This document shows, in pieces, positions 10,023 through 18,856 of a stretch of DNA of 64,000 bases. The notes under the pieces are model-generated. The model did not search any database, was not told where the DNA came from, and was given only the letters and a program-made list of their open reading frames with translations. The stretch is taken from NCBI GenBank assembly GCA_002423125.1, contig DIUW01000032.1:29227-93226 (forward strand). The letters run 5' to 3'. Origin of the DNA: Legionellaceae bacterium UBA6148 (lineage in GTDB: Bacteria; Pseudomonadota; Gammaproteobacteria; Legionellales; Legionellaceae). The translations under genes were made by a program, and so were the position numbers. Positions within the stretch are counted from its first letter, which is position 1. Each line of letters opens with the position of its first letter.

Positions 10023-11732
10023 TTGTATCGTTTTTTAAAAAAAAGCTTTATTTATATTTTCATCACGTTATCTCTGATCAATACGTATGCTTACGCAACT
10101 GTTTTTAAACAAAACGGATTTATTATACAAGGAGTGCAAGGTGAAACCCTTGAAAACGTCACAAAACGATTGATTGAATTGAAAAAATTTCAAGCGCTGA
10201 ACGACATCGATCCCGACATCTTACAACAACACGTCATCGAGGCCATTCAACCTTTCGGATACTTCAATGCAGTAGTAGATATTCATACTATAAAAAACCA
10301 ATTGAATATCCGCATTCACCACGGCCCACAAACTCACATTACGCTTATGAATATACGGCTATCGGGTGAGGGGGCAAAAAATCCTGAACTTTTTGATATT
10401 ATCAATCACCCTCCGTTTCATCAAGGCAGCCCGTTATTATCATCACCCTACGTTGCGTTTAAAAAATCAATTATTAATAAAGCAGAGCAGTTAGGGTATT
10501 TACGAGGGGCATTTACTAAAGCCACGGTGTCCGTAGATAAAGACGCGTCTACCGCTGAAGTGACCTTACATTTTGATACCGGCCCATTATTTTATTTTGG
10601 ACAAGTGCAATTTGACCCTACGTATATTAAACCGGAATTGTTACACCGATTCGTACCCTTCAACCCGGGATCGGCGTACTCTGCAGAAGCAATAACTCAT
10701 TTTAATAATGCCCTCTCGGACAGTGGGTATTTCAATAGCGTTGTCGTGAAATCCATAACCACGCAAAGCAATACGATTCCCATCGCCGTTCATCTCGAAC
10801 CCGCATCACGATATACCTATAGTTTGGGCTTAGGATACGGTACGGATACGGGCGTTCGTGGTAGAGCAGGTCTGCATATTAATCCAGTTAACCGGGATGG
10901 ACATCAATTTAACGTCCTGGCGCAAGGATCGTTTATTCAAAATGCTATCCAGGCACAATACGTCATCCCTGGCCAAAATCCCCTCACCGATCAATATAAT
11001 CTTACCGGCAATTACTCCAATTTAAATTACCCGGTTGGATATGCCAATGCCTTACTCTTCTCAGCAGCCCAAGATCACAAAACCCTCCGTTTCAATCGTA
11101 ACGTTTCCCTCAATGCGCTTTATGAGACGTTTCACTACCAACAGTTAATCGATGAACAAAAATGGGTTTCTTATCCTAAAGCGGTATTGACGTGGCTCAA
11201 TAGGGAGAGCCCTATATTTTCTCCGTCGGGATATAACATTACGTTAACCGGGCTTGGATCGCATCGCATCTTCGCGGGTTCTGAGGTCAATTTTTTTCAA
11301 ACGTATTTGGATATGAAAGCTGCATACATGATCGACTTTATACGTTTGCGACTCTATGGTCATACCCTACAGGGAATTACGGCAACCAATAACGTGTATG
11401 TCTTTCCTTTGTCGCTATCACAACTTCTTGGAGGACCCGATAATTTAAAAGGATACTCATTTAACTCCATTGGCCCCGGAAAAATAATAACATACGCAGG
11501 ATTTGAATTACAAAAAGAGACCGTTAAGAATCTCTACTTAGTTGGCTTTTACGACAGTGGTGATGTGTATAAGCCCACTTCTCGTGATATAAAACAGGAT
11601 GTTGGACTCGGGTTAATGTGGGTTTCTCCAATCGGCCCCATAAAAATAGGGCTTGCCCAACCTATAAACCACCAATTTCAAAGGACTACGTCGAGACCTC
11701 AGATTGTTGTTAGCATGGGATCTAGTTTATGA
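10023..11732 (+). CDS. tamA: TamA-like outer-membrane assembly protein (Omp85 family)
   Basis: Outer-membrane barrel protein that works with TamB in inserting autotransporters and other outer-membrane proteins, or in phospholipid transport. It has 569 residues, near the E. coli TamA size (577). The signal peptide is about residues 1-26 (ends AYA), followed by three POTRA-like repeats (to about residue 265) and a C-terminal Omp85 barrel with the GGPDNLKGY strand motif and GLGLMWVSPIGPIKIG near the end. The start is TTG 10023: a stop codon lies just upstream in frame and TAGG gives a weak SD. It overlaps tamB by 4 nt. Confidence 0.92.
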   Translation: MYRFLKKSFIYIFITLSLINTYAYATVFKQNGFIIQGVQGETLENVTKRLIELKKFQALNDIDPDILQQHVIEAIQPFGYFNAVVDIHTIKNQLNIRIHHGPQTHITLMNIRLSGEGAKNPELFDIINHPPFHQGSPLLSSPYVAFKKSIINKAEQLGYLRGAFTKATVSVDKDASTAEVTLHFDTGPLFYFGQVQFDPTYIKPELLHRFVPFNPGSAYSAEAITHFNNALSDSGYFNSVVVKSITTQSNTIPIAVHLEPASRYTYSLGLGYGTDTGVRGRAGLHINPVNRDGHQFNVLAQGSFIQNAIQAQYVIPGQNPLTDQYNLTGNYSNLNYPVGYANALLFSAAQDHKTLRFNRNVSLNALYETFHYQQLIDEQKWVSYPKAVLTWLNRESPIFSPSGYNITLTGLGSHRIFAGSEVNFFQTYLDMKAAYMIDFIRLRLYGHTLQGITATNNVYVFPLSLSQLLGGPDNLKGYSFNSIGPGKIITYAGFELQKETVKNLYLVGFYDSGDVYKPTSRDIKQDVGLGLMWVSPIGPIKIGLAQPINHQFQRTTSRPQIVVSMGSSL

Positions 11733-13864
11733 AAAAATTGCTCAAACGTATATTCTTATTCGAAATGAAGATACTGGATATGGTCTATCGCTTTTTCCGC
11801 CAGGGAGTAATCAAAGGACTTCTTTTTGTCTTACTTGGCATGACATGCCTTACGTTTCTTTTAAGAACGACAAGCGGATTTTTAATGATCGCTAAACTCG
11901 CTATGCTTTTTGTTCCTGGGACGTTGACGTTCAAAAATCCAAACGGGCGATTGATGGACTCAATCCAAATTGAGTCCCTTATTTATAACCACAACTCTCT
12001 AAAAATGGAAATCAATCACTTATCACTCCAATGGCAGCCCCTTAACCTATTACGTCAGCGCGTATTACCCATAGACAAAATACAAGCAGAAACTGTTACC
12101 TTAACCTATGGAGAGAGTCGTCAACGTTTCGATCATCTGCACTTAAGTGGAAATCTTTCACTCCACCATATCCAACTTCAGCTCTCAACGCTGGCAAGTT
12201 CCTCATCGTTAGGGGATTGGAAAATAAATACGACCGCGGAAGGTACTTTCCCTTGGATTTGGACTATTGATGCGCTACTGGATCGCACTAATCTCCCTGA
12301 AATAAAGCCACGAGGTCTACAAACGGCCATTCATCTCTCTGCTGCTATGACCGATCCTGCACACGGGAATATGATGGTATCCGTTCAGCCGGGTCATTAT
12401 TACTTCACCGATAATGATTTCTTAAAGTCCCTTCCTTTTCAGGGCGGCACCTTAAAAGCAATTCTTGATCCTACCGCTCTGATCGGTAAAGGTGATTTCG
12501 GATTGGATGATAATAAAAAAATTACCGTTGCATTTAAACTTCCAAAATTTCGTTTAGACAATCCCACTGACGCAGAACAAACGTTCAGCAGTCAAATGCA
12601 TTTAAACGTGGCGACATTGGATTTTCTTAAGAATATTCATCCTGAAATTAAAAATATTCAAGGTAAGTTAGCTGTTTTGGTCGTTGCAAAAGGAAAGCTC
12701 AATCAACCGAAATGGACCAGTCAATTTGATCTACAAAACGCAAGCGCTACACTCCCTGCGTTAGGATTAAATTTAAACCCTATTCACCTTGTTTTAACAA
12801 CTCAGGCTAACCAGTGGGTGGCTAATGGGAGCATTGCTTCTAATCATCAAAGCCTTTCCCTGCAAGGAAAAGGCCAACTAAGTCCAGATCCAATGGGTGA
12901 GATACGTGTACAAGGGAATCAATTTTTGATTGCGAACACCAAGTCGTACCAAGTCACTATTTCCCCGCAACTCATGTTGAATTTTACCCCTGCAAATCTA
13001 AACATAACGGGAACTTTAACGATTCCTACGGCTCAAATACAGCCGCAAGAGTTTACGGAAAGTATGACGATTCCCAATGATATAACGTTTAAAACCAAAG
13101 AAGAAAAAAAATCCCTTCCCTTTAATACGACAGTCGATGTGAATGTCGTCGTTCACAATCAAGTCACCTTAAACTATCAAGGACTGAATACCCATTTAAA
13201 TGGGACTCTCCATCTAACACAGATTTCACCGAACCCCCTGAGCGGGGAGGGAAGTATTGTATTAACCGACGGAACGTATAAAGCATATGGTCAGGATTTA
13301 ACCATCAAACAAGGGTATTTATCGTTTACTGGTGGCGCTTTGGATAATCCAAGTATTCGCTTACGGGCAGGGAAATACATTAAAGAGGCGGCTAGCGGTT
13401 TGACACACAAAGTGCGCGTCGGAGTGCAAGTATCCGGTCAGCTTTCTGAGCCGACGTTGCATCTATTCTCCATTCCAGCTACGTTTTCTCAAGCGGATAT
13501 TTTATCCTTATTGGTGCTAGGGATTCCTGCTAATCAAGCAAGCGGTGCTGGCAGCCAATTATTGATAACCGCTCTCTCTTCGATTACGCAAGGAACGCAG
13601 AGCGAGGATACTCAGCTATTATCTCAACTTAAGAAAGTCGTGGGAATTGATTTTGATTTTAAATCCAAAGACAACAAGCTAGGGGTCGCGCTTAGTAAAT
13701 CTTTAACTAAGCGCATTAGTATTGGTTATACTATCGGACTGTCTCAAGCCGATCCGAATGTGATGACTTTAAAATATATATTAACCAAACTCATCAGTCT
13801 GCAAATCAGCAGCAGCGATTCCAATAGCGGGATTGATGCATTATATGAGAAAGAGATCCAGTGA
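11729..13864 (+). CDS. tamB: TamB-like translocation/assembly module protein (DUF490)
   Basis: Inner-membrane-anchored periplasmic beta-taco protein, partner of TamA. It has an N-terminal membrane anchor (about residues 29-49), repeated beta-rich segments, and the conserved C-terminal DUF490 region (GEGSIVLTDGTYKAYGQDLT, GALDNPSIRLRA, VSGQLSEPTLHLFS, LGIPANQ). At 711 residues it is much shorter than E. coli TamB (about 1259), so its periplasmic span should be shorter. The ATG overlaps the tamA stop (ATGA), which supports a coupled operon. An inverted repeat follows immediately after the stop. Confidence 0.92.
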   Translation: MKKLLKRIFLFEMKILDMVYRFFRQGVIKGLLFVLLGMTCLTFLLRTTSGFLMIAKLAMLFVPGTLTFKNPNGRLMDSIQIESLIYNHNSLKMEINHLSLQWQPLNLLRQRVLPIDKIQAETVTLTYGESRQRFDHLHLSGNLSLHHIQLQLSTLASSSSLGDWKINTTAEGTFPWIWTIDALLDRTNLPEIKPRGLQTAIHLSAAMTDPAHGNMMVSVQPGHYYFTDNDFLKSLPFQGGTLKAILDPTALIGKGDFGLDDNKKITVAFKLPKFRLDNPTDAEQTFSSQMHLNVATLDFLKNIHPEIKNIQGKLAVLVVAKGKLNQPKWTSQFDLQNASATLPALGLNLNPIHLVLTTQANQWVANGSIASNHQSLSLQGKGQLSPDPMGEIRVQGNQFLIANTKSYQVTISPQLMLNFTPANLNITGTLTIPTAQIQPQEFTESMTIPNDITFKTKEEKKSLPFNTTVDVNVVVHNQVTLNYQGLNTHLNGTLHLTQISPNPLSGEGSIVLTDGTYKAYGQDLTIKQGYLSFTGGALDNPSIRLRAGKYIKEAASGLTHKVRVGVQVSGQLSEPTLHLFSIPATFSQADILSLLVLGIPANQASGAGSQLLITALSSITQGTQSEDTQLLSQLKKVVGIDFDFKSKDNKLGVALSKSLTKRISIGYTIGLSQADPNVMTLKYILTKLISLQISSSDSNSGIDALYEKEIQ

Positions 13865-13942
13865 CCCTAACGGTCGCTGCTCGGTTTTTATACCACAATT
13901 AAATTTTGTTGCTCGTAGGAATCCGAGCCGCGACCGTTAGGG
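13865..13942. repeat. 78-bp inverted repeat after tamB
   Basis: Arms CCCTAACGGTCGCTGCTCGG (13865-13884) and its complement with one mismatch (13923-13942) enclose a 38-nt AT-rich loop. It begins directly after the tamB stop. It could be a dispersed palindromic unit or a transcript-end stem; there is no U-run on the plus strand. Confidence 0.75.
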
Positions 13943-14013
13943 AGTGGAGTAGTTGGGATTAAAAAAATCTCTACTTGTTGAACCCCGGGCTACCCATCGG
14001 AAATTCAGTATCT

Positions 14014-14784
14014 TCACTTCCGATGGGTATATTCACTCACGGATTCTGATTCTTTATCACATCGATGTATGGGTAACGGTTTTTCTGGATTTGCTTTAAA
14101 TATACTCAATGGAAATGCAACTGAAGAGCTGTTAGGAATTGCTCGAGGTAAAGCCATCATACAAGAGTCTTGATTTTGAAGACGAGCCAAACTTAACGCT
14201 ACTGGCAAATATAAACTTGCACCAGCCAATCGAACAGGTCCGGTTAATATCGTCGTTAGTAGCGCCTCTCTATCGATAGATTTTAAAGGAATCAACTCAT
14301 GTTGAGAGGTATGTTCATGAGCATCTTTTGCTGAATTAGTAAGGAAAACGTGTTGTAAATAGCTGCTGTGACAATTTGCATAAGAAGGAGTAACAAATTC
14401 AACGGTTCCTATCGGATTTGTACCTGTTGTCCTAAATGAAATAGAGCTTATTTGCGTCTTAGAAAAATCAAAGCGTAATTGATCTGTTCCTTTGATCCCT
14501 ACAATTTCTTCTATTAACTCAGAGATTGCTGTTTCCGTCACAAAATTTCTACCGTCATTAAAGTTTAATTTTTTTTCCTCATCATGCGCTTCCAAAAAAC
14601 CACCAGGGACAGAGTATAATCCAAGAGCCGATCTTTGTAATAAAATAGAAGTACCATTGCGTGCTATCAAGGGCGCAAGGACTCCTATCTTAAAAATTGT
14701 AAATTGATAAAGAAGGCTACTTTCCGGGAATTTTTTATTGCTTAGACAGACGATAAAAGAATAAGGAACTTTTTTAGCCTCCAT
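14014..14784 (-). CDS. Degenerate Nudix-like protein
   Basis: Resembles Nudix hydrolases but with an altered Nudix box. PGGFLEAHD (about residues 60-68) is followed by an insertion of about 15 residues, then ETAISELIEEIVGI (about 84-97). The two EE metal-ligand glutamates are kept, but the arginine of the RE-x2-EE motif is serine and the first glutamate of G-x5-E is aspartate. ILLQRSALGLYSVPGG before it fits the Nudix strand. The C-terminal 60 residues look disordered. Activity is uncertain. The gene is divergent from the effector-like gene at 14930 and they share a 145-bp intergenic region. A TACCCATCGGAA hairpin (13991-14029) overlaps its 3' end. Confidence 0.6.
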   Translation of the reverse strand: MEAKKVPYSFIVCLSNKKFPESSLLYQFTIFKIGVLAPLIARNGTSILLQRSALGLYSVPGGFLEAHDEEKKLNFNDGRNFVTETAISELIEEIVGIKGTDQLRFDFSKTQISSISFRTTGTNPIGTVEFVTPSYANCHSSYLQHVFLTNSAKDAHEHTSQHELIPLKSIDREALLTTILTGPVRLAGASLYLPVALSLARLQNQDSCMMALPRAIPNSSSVAFPLSIFKANPEKPLPIHRCDKESESVSEYTHRK

Positions 14785-14860
14785 AAATCTCGCGGCCTGT
14801 TCAGCTGAATAAACCTTTTTATTGTGTTTTCAACATAAAAAAACTTAAAATTGTGACTTC

Positions 14861-14913
14861 GCGCAGTATATGGTATACTTCCATGATGATATGGAAGCAT
14901 ACCGCGCAGTATA
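14861..14913. promoter_or_regulatory. Direct repeats flanking a hairpin in a divergent intergenic region
   Basis: GCGCAGTATA occurs at 14861-14870 and again at 14904-14913. Between them GGTATACTTCCAT and ATGGAAGCATACC (14872-14903) form an inverted repeat with one mismatch per arm and a short loop. The arrangement sits between two divergent genes and could be an operator or a remnant repeat. TTGTGACTTCGCGC just before it resembles the end of the palindromic element at 2190-2355. Function is inferred only. Confidence 0.45.
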
Positions 14914-14929
14914 AATTAAAAAAGATCAT

Positions 14930-15700
14930 ATGACACTCAATACAGATCCACATGAAATCACGACTCCTGCTGATGCTGAAAAAGACTTATTTCCTGAAAC
15001 ATTCGAATCTCGAAATACAAAAATAGTTCTACGTAATCTCGACTGCTTCATTTACCCGATCTATAGATTGGACGAACTAACTCAGTTAATGCGAAAAAAT
15101 AATATTTTTGTAGCTCGTTTCCTGGTCGATGTGAACGGTGTATTATGGTTCGCAGAAGAAGGGACTCCGAGCAAAAGTGTCCCTGCGCATTATCAGATGA
15201 CAGAGGAGCATCGGAGTGTCGCTTGTTGTTTAACGGCAGGTAATATTGAATTTTCACCCGATTATCAACAGATCATTCGAGTGAATCATAAAAGTGGTGA
15301 TTTCAGGCCATCCTATAAATCACTCGCTATATTTTTTGCCATTGTTTTGAGGGCTCTTGAGGACCATTCGGTTTCTTTACCTGTTTTACTCGAGGAACCC
15401 CTAAGAGTAGAACAATTGTCGTCATCAGGTGGCATTGATCGAGTTTATAATTTCACCAGAAGTGAATTAAATGGGTTGAGTTCATCCATTAATAGCGTTA
15501 GTCCACAACCAACAGAAAAAAAATCCATTCATTGTAGTAGAGATAAACGGGAGCGCGACATCTCCGAAATCCCCGATATGCCTGACGGTTCATTGCCTCC
15601 GCCTGCAATCTGTTTCGGCAAAAATGGTATGTTTCCTCCTGCTGCTTATGAGGGCAGTAATAGCAGCAACACGCAAGTACCTTCGCTTTCTCTATCTTAA
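14930..15700 (+). CDS. Unrecognised protein, possible secreted effector
   Basis: I cannot name a family. The 256-residue protein has a folded N-terminal half (about 30-160) with VNGVLWFAEEG, SKSVPAHYQM, VACCLTAGNIEFSPDY and VNHKSGDFRPSYKSL, followed by a low-complexity, S/P-rich tail (about 185-256). No signal peptide or membrane segment is seen. From memory, H-x-SGDFRPS-type segments recur in uncharacterised Legionella/Coxiella proteins, which with the disordered tail suggests a type IV effector; this is unverified. SD is weak. A second small gene follows after 10 bp. Confidence 0.6.
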   Translation: MTLNTDPHEITTPADAEKDLFPETFESRNTKIVLRNLDCFIYPIYRLDELTQLMRKNNIFVARFLVDVNGVLWFAEEGTPSKSVPAHYQMTEEHRSVACCLTAGNIEFSPDYQQIIRVNHKSGDFRPSYKSLAIFFAIVLRALEDHSVSLPVLLEEPLRVEQLSSSGGIDRVYNFTRSELNGLSSSINSVSPQPTEKKSIHCSRDKRERDISEIPDMPDGSLPPPAICFGKNGMFPPAAYEGSNSSNTQVPSLSLS

Positions 15701-15710
15701 AGCACCTCAT

Positions 15711-16145
15711 ATGTCCGCCTTGTACAACAAGATGCATGAGGTGTTTCCCGCGCTCAAATTGGGGCAGCTCAACCCTCATCAAAATCTGATTACGGCCGTT
15801 TTAGATGCCTTACCTGCGGATGCGTCTTTTGAAACGATGCAAGATTTACTAACAGAGAAATATATCGACCAACTGCCTGAAGAGATTGGTCGTACAGTAC
15901 CCGTCGATTTTTTTAAAAGCGTCGTTGATAGACGAAATGGAAGGCAAACGGTCGATAAATCCTATATCAATCAACTGATGTGTTTTTCTGGAAATGAAAC
16001 ACCAAAAGACTATATTGAAGCGCTACTCAGGCTTTGTGCGCCCATTTTCGAGACGGTGTCTCGCGCATTAAGCCATGGCGATGATGTGGAACGTTCGCTG
16101 GTTACTTTTTTTAATCGACATGCTGGCAAATCTGAATTCAATTAA
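15711..16145 (+). CDS. Unrecognised helical protein, downstream of effector-like gene
   Basis: 144 residues, mostly predicted helical, soluble, no signal peptide. The start is taken as the ATG at 15711 (MSALYNKMHEVFPALKLG) rather than an upstream in-frame codon at 15624. The extra N-terminal stretch from 15624 overlaps the previous gene and reads like a non-coding shadow. The 10-bp gap to the preceding gene suggests one transcript, but SD is poor. Segments such as PEEIGRTVPVDFFKSVVDRR are not recognised. It is convergent with sdaA. Confidence 0.55.
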   Translation: MSALYNKMHEVFPALKLGQLNPHQNLITAVLDALPADASFETMQDLLTEKYIDQLPEEIGRTVPVDFFKSVVDRRNGRQTVDKSYINQLMCFSGNETPKDYIEALLRLCAPIFETVSRALSHGDDVERSLVTFFNRHAGKSEFN

Positions 16146-16278
16146 CTCATGGTACTGCCAACTTTGTGCGGTTCCTACCCACTACGTGGTCCAGCGATGC
16201 AAGTAGCTTCTGATCCTGCAGGGAAAAACTATATTCAGAAGCTCGCTCAATATCGGCTTTCGGACTTGGATCTTGCGT

Positions 16279-17655
16279 TCAACACTCAGGATGATTCACA
16301 GCTAATCCGCCCAATGACGTTTCTTTGTAGATGCTTTGCATGTCCATGCCGGTTTGCTTCATTGTTTTAATGACTTTGTCGAGTGATACGTGATGCTGTC
16401 CGTCGCCAATCAGTGCCATGCGAGATGCGTTTACCGCTTTCACTGATCCCATTGCATTGCGCTCAATGCATGGAATCTGAACAAGTCCACCGATGGGATC
16501 GCAGGTTAAGCCCAGATGGTGTTCCATGGCAATTTCAGCCGCATTTTCCACTTGATCAATTGTTCCACCTAATACGGCTGTAATCGCCGCCGCGGCCATT
16601 GAGGAGGCAACGCCGACCTCACCTTGACAGCCTACTTCTGCACCTGAAATTGAAGCGCCTTTTTTATAAAGAATACCAATTGCTGCTGCAGTGAGAAAAT
16701 AAGTATACACATCTTCATTAGACCACTTTTCATGCGCTGTTCGGAAATATTTCATTACTGCCGGAATAATTCCTGACGCACCGTTCGTTGGAGCGGTCAC
16801 AATGCGTCCACCGGCTGCATTTTCTTCATTAACAGCCATTGCATAGAGATTTAAGTGATTCATGACGTCTGAATTTTCGTAAATGCTCGGGATCCCTCGT
16901 TTTTCAATTAATGTTTTATACAGTTCTGGTGCCCTGCGTTTGACATTTAAACCACCCGGTAAAATGCCAGGATGATGGCAGCCATTTTCAATGCAATCAT
17001 CCATGACTTTAGCAATTTCTAATATACCCTTGTGAATGGTCTGTTCATCACGCCATGTGAGTTCGTTTTTCATCATCAATTCAGCAATGTTGAGCTTATT
17101 TATTCTGCAATGGTCAATCAGTTGTTTTGCTGTATCAAAAGGGAAGGGCTGAGTAGATTGTTCAGGGGGTGTTATTCCAAAGTCCTTCTCTGTTGTAATA
17201 AATCCACCACCAATGGAGTAATATACTTCGCTTACGAGTGGATTATCATCACGATCAAAGGCAGTAAATCGCATCCCATTGGTATGTTTTGGCAGCTGGT
17301 CTTTTTGATAAAAAATAAAATCACGTTCTTCTATGAACTGAATGAGGTTGGTACCTGCGAGTAACAAGTGTTGGGTCTGAATGATCTCATGCATACGAGG
17401 GACCATCGTTTCAGGCTTCACGGTTTCGGGTGTTTTTCCTTCTAGGCCATTTAAAATGGCTTTATCTGTACCATGCCCTTTACCGGTTAATGCTAATGAT
17501 CCATATAGTTCTGTTTTAACGCGATGTGTTTTTTCAAATAAGGCATGATGTTGCAAAAAATCAATAAATGCGTTGGCCGCATACATTGGCCCACACGTGT
17601 GTGAGCTTGATGGTCCGATACCGATGGAAAAAAGATCAAATAAACTAATGCTCAT
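16279..17655 (-). CDS. sdaA: L-serine dehydratase, single-chain iron-sulfur type
   Basis: Deaminates L-serine to pyruvate using a 4Fe-4S cluster. Both halves of the bacterial single-chain form are present in 458 residues: the beta domain with [13 protein letters not shown] near the N-terminus and the alpha domain with [25 protein letters not shown] and [19 protein letters not shown], which carry the cluster cysteines. The ATG at 17655 (MSISLFDLF) matches known N-termini and has GGA upstream; an in-frame TTG at 17667 would overlap that SD. A MITE-like element ends 55 bp upstream and may influence or supply the promoter. Confidence 0.95.
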   Translation of the reverse strand: MSISLFDLFSIGIGPSSSHTCGPMYAANAFIDFLQHHALFEKTHRVKTELYGSLALTGKGHGTDKAILNGLEGKTPETVKPETMVPRMHEIIQTQHLLLAGTNLIQFIEERDFIFYQKDQLPKHTNGMRFTAFDRDDNPLVSEVYYSIGGGFITTEKDFGITPPEQSTQPFPFDTAKQLIDHCRINKLNIAELMMKNELTWRDEQTIHKGILEIAKVMDDCIENGCHHPGILPGGLNVKRRAPELYKTLIEKRGIPSIYENSDVMNHLNLYAMAVNEENAAGGRIVTAPTNGASGIIPAVMKYFRTAHEKWSNEDVYTYFLTAAAIGILYKKGASISGAEVGCQGEVGVASSMAAAAITAVLGGTIDQVENAAEIAMEHHLGLTCDPIGGLVQIPCIERNAMGSVKAVNASRMALIGDGQHHVSLDKVIKTMKQTGMDMQSIYKETSLGGLAVNHPEC

Positions 17656-17710
17656 GAAATGGTCCAATGAATTGATATAATATTAATTTTAACCCGTGTC
17701 TGATAGTATA

Positions 17711-17937
17711 TTGGAGTCTGGACAAAAATACATGCAAAAAGACGCATGCATTCTTGTCCAAATAACGTTAGCCCTTCAATACATCACAACACCTTCTATC
17801 CTATCAAGATAACTTAAGAATTAATTAGGGTTTTGAGATAATCATCTAGAAAACTCAAACCCCTAATTAATTAGGTGCTCATTTATTTGGACAACGCTGC
17901 ATGCGTCTTTTTGCATGCAGCGTTGTCCAGACTCCAA
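17711..17937. mobile_element. 227-bp MITE-like element, copy 1
   Basis: Terminal inverted repeats TTGGAGTCTGGACA and its complement are flanked by a perfect 7-bp duplication TAGTATA (17704-17710 and 17938-17944). Each end is itself a hairpin built around GCATGCAAAAAGACGCATGC, and the centre holds CCTAATTAATTAGG. There is no open reading frame of note. The second copy at 42293-42519 has the same length, is inverted and differs at about five positions. It lies between sdaA and the liu operon and fills that gap. Confidence 0.9.
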
Positions 17938-17959
17938 TAGTATAACAACCAGAGAGTGA

Positions 17960-18856
17960 TTAACAATTTCCCAGCAACGCATTTGCTGCTTTTGATTGAT
18001 TTTTTCGCCCGATTGCTTTGCAAATCATATCGCCGGCTTGTACCATTTTGAAAATATCAATACCAGTTTCTAACCCAAGCCCATGCATTAAATACAATAC
18101 ATCTTCAGTTGCAACATTGCCGGTTGCGCCTCGCGCATAAGGGCAACCGCCAAGGCCGGCTACTGAAGAGTCAAATCGTGTAATGCCGCAATCCAAGGAT
18201 GCGCAAATGTTCGCAATGGCTTGACCGTAAGTGTCATGAAAATGCATCGCTACATTTGAGAGCATGACCGTTGGTTTTATGGCATGAATCAACGCTTTTG
18301 TTTGTTTAGGTGTTCCTACGCCTATCGTATCACCAAGGCTGAGTTCATCGATCCCTAATTGTTGAAACTGATCAATAACGCGTAAAACTTGTTCGGGTAA
18401 AATCGCGCCTTCATATGGACAACCCAGCACACAAGAAATATAACCACGCACTGAAATGCCATGATGTTTTGCAATGCTGACAATGGGTTTAATGCGTTCA
18501 ATGCTTTCTTGGATAGAACAGTGAATATTCCGTTGATTAAATTGCTCACTGGCTGCAGAGAACACCGCAATATGTTTTACGCCACACGCAAGTGCTACTT
18601 GCATGCCTTGTTCATTCGGCACTAATGCTGAATATTGAATTTTTTTTAGCCTATCAATGGCGCTAAAAACGGTTTGGTTATCAATGAGTTGGGGGATGGC
18701 TTTGGGTGACACAAAACTCGTGACTTCAATATGAGTCAAGCCAGTCTGACTCAGCAAATTAATCAATTGAATTTTAGTTTCTGTAGGAACAAATACAGAT
18801 TCGTTTTGTAGTCCATCACGAGGACCTACTTCGATGAGGGTGACAGAAGGTTTCAT
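17960..18856 (-). CDS. liuE: Hydroxymethylglutaryl-CoA lyase
   Basis: Cleaves HMG-CoA to acetyl-CoA and acetoacetate, the last step of leucine degradation. The 298-residue TIM-barrel shows the catalytic EVGPRDGLQNE (R13, D14) and the family signature SVAGLGGCPYARGATGN with the active-site loop cysteine. Its start overlaps the end of liuD by 4 nt, so it is the last gene of the minus-strand liu operon. Also known as mvaB or yngG-type; the operon context makes the catabolic role clear. Confidence 0.95.
   Translation of the reverse strand: MKPSVTLIEVGPRDGLQNESVFVPTETKIQLINLLSQTGLTHIEVTSFVSPKAIPQLIDNQTVFSAIDRLKKIQYSALVPNEQGMQVALACGVKHIAVFSAASEQFNQRNIHCSIQESIERIKPIVSIAKHHGISVRGYISCVLGCPYEGAILPEQVLRVIDQFQQLGIDELSLGDTIGVGTPKQTKALIHAIKPTVMLSNVAMHFHDTYGQAIANICASLDCGITRFDSSVAGLGGCPYARGATGNVATEDVLYLMHGLGLETGIDIFKMVQAGDMICKAIGRKNQSKAANALLGNC

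Noticed and set aside
16205..16243. AGCTTCTGA/TCAGAAGCT hairpin as terminator
   Set aside because: Nine-pair stem with a 21-nt loop and no U-run; too weak to call.
16149..16370. Possible 73-residue protein on the plus strand
   Set aside because: Its 3' part lies antisense to the conserved end of sdaA and the 5' part is intergenic; no SD or family.
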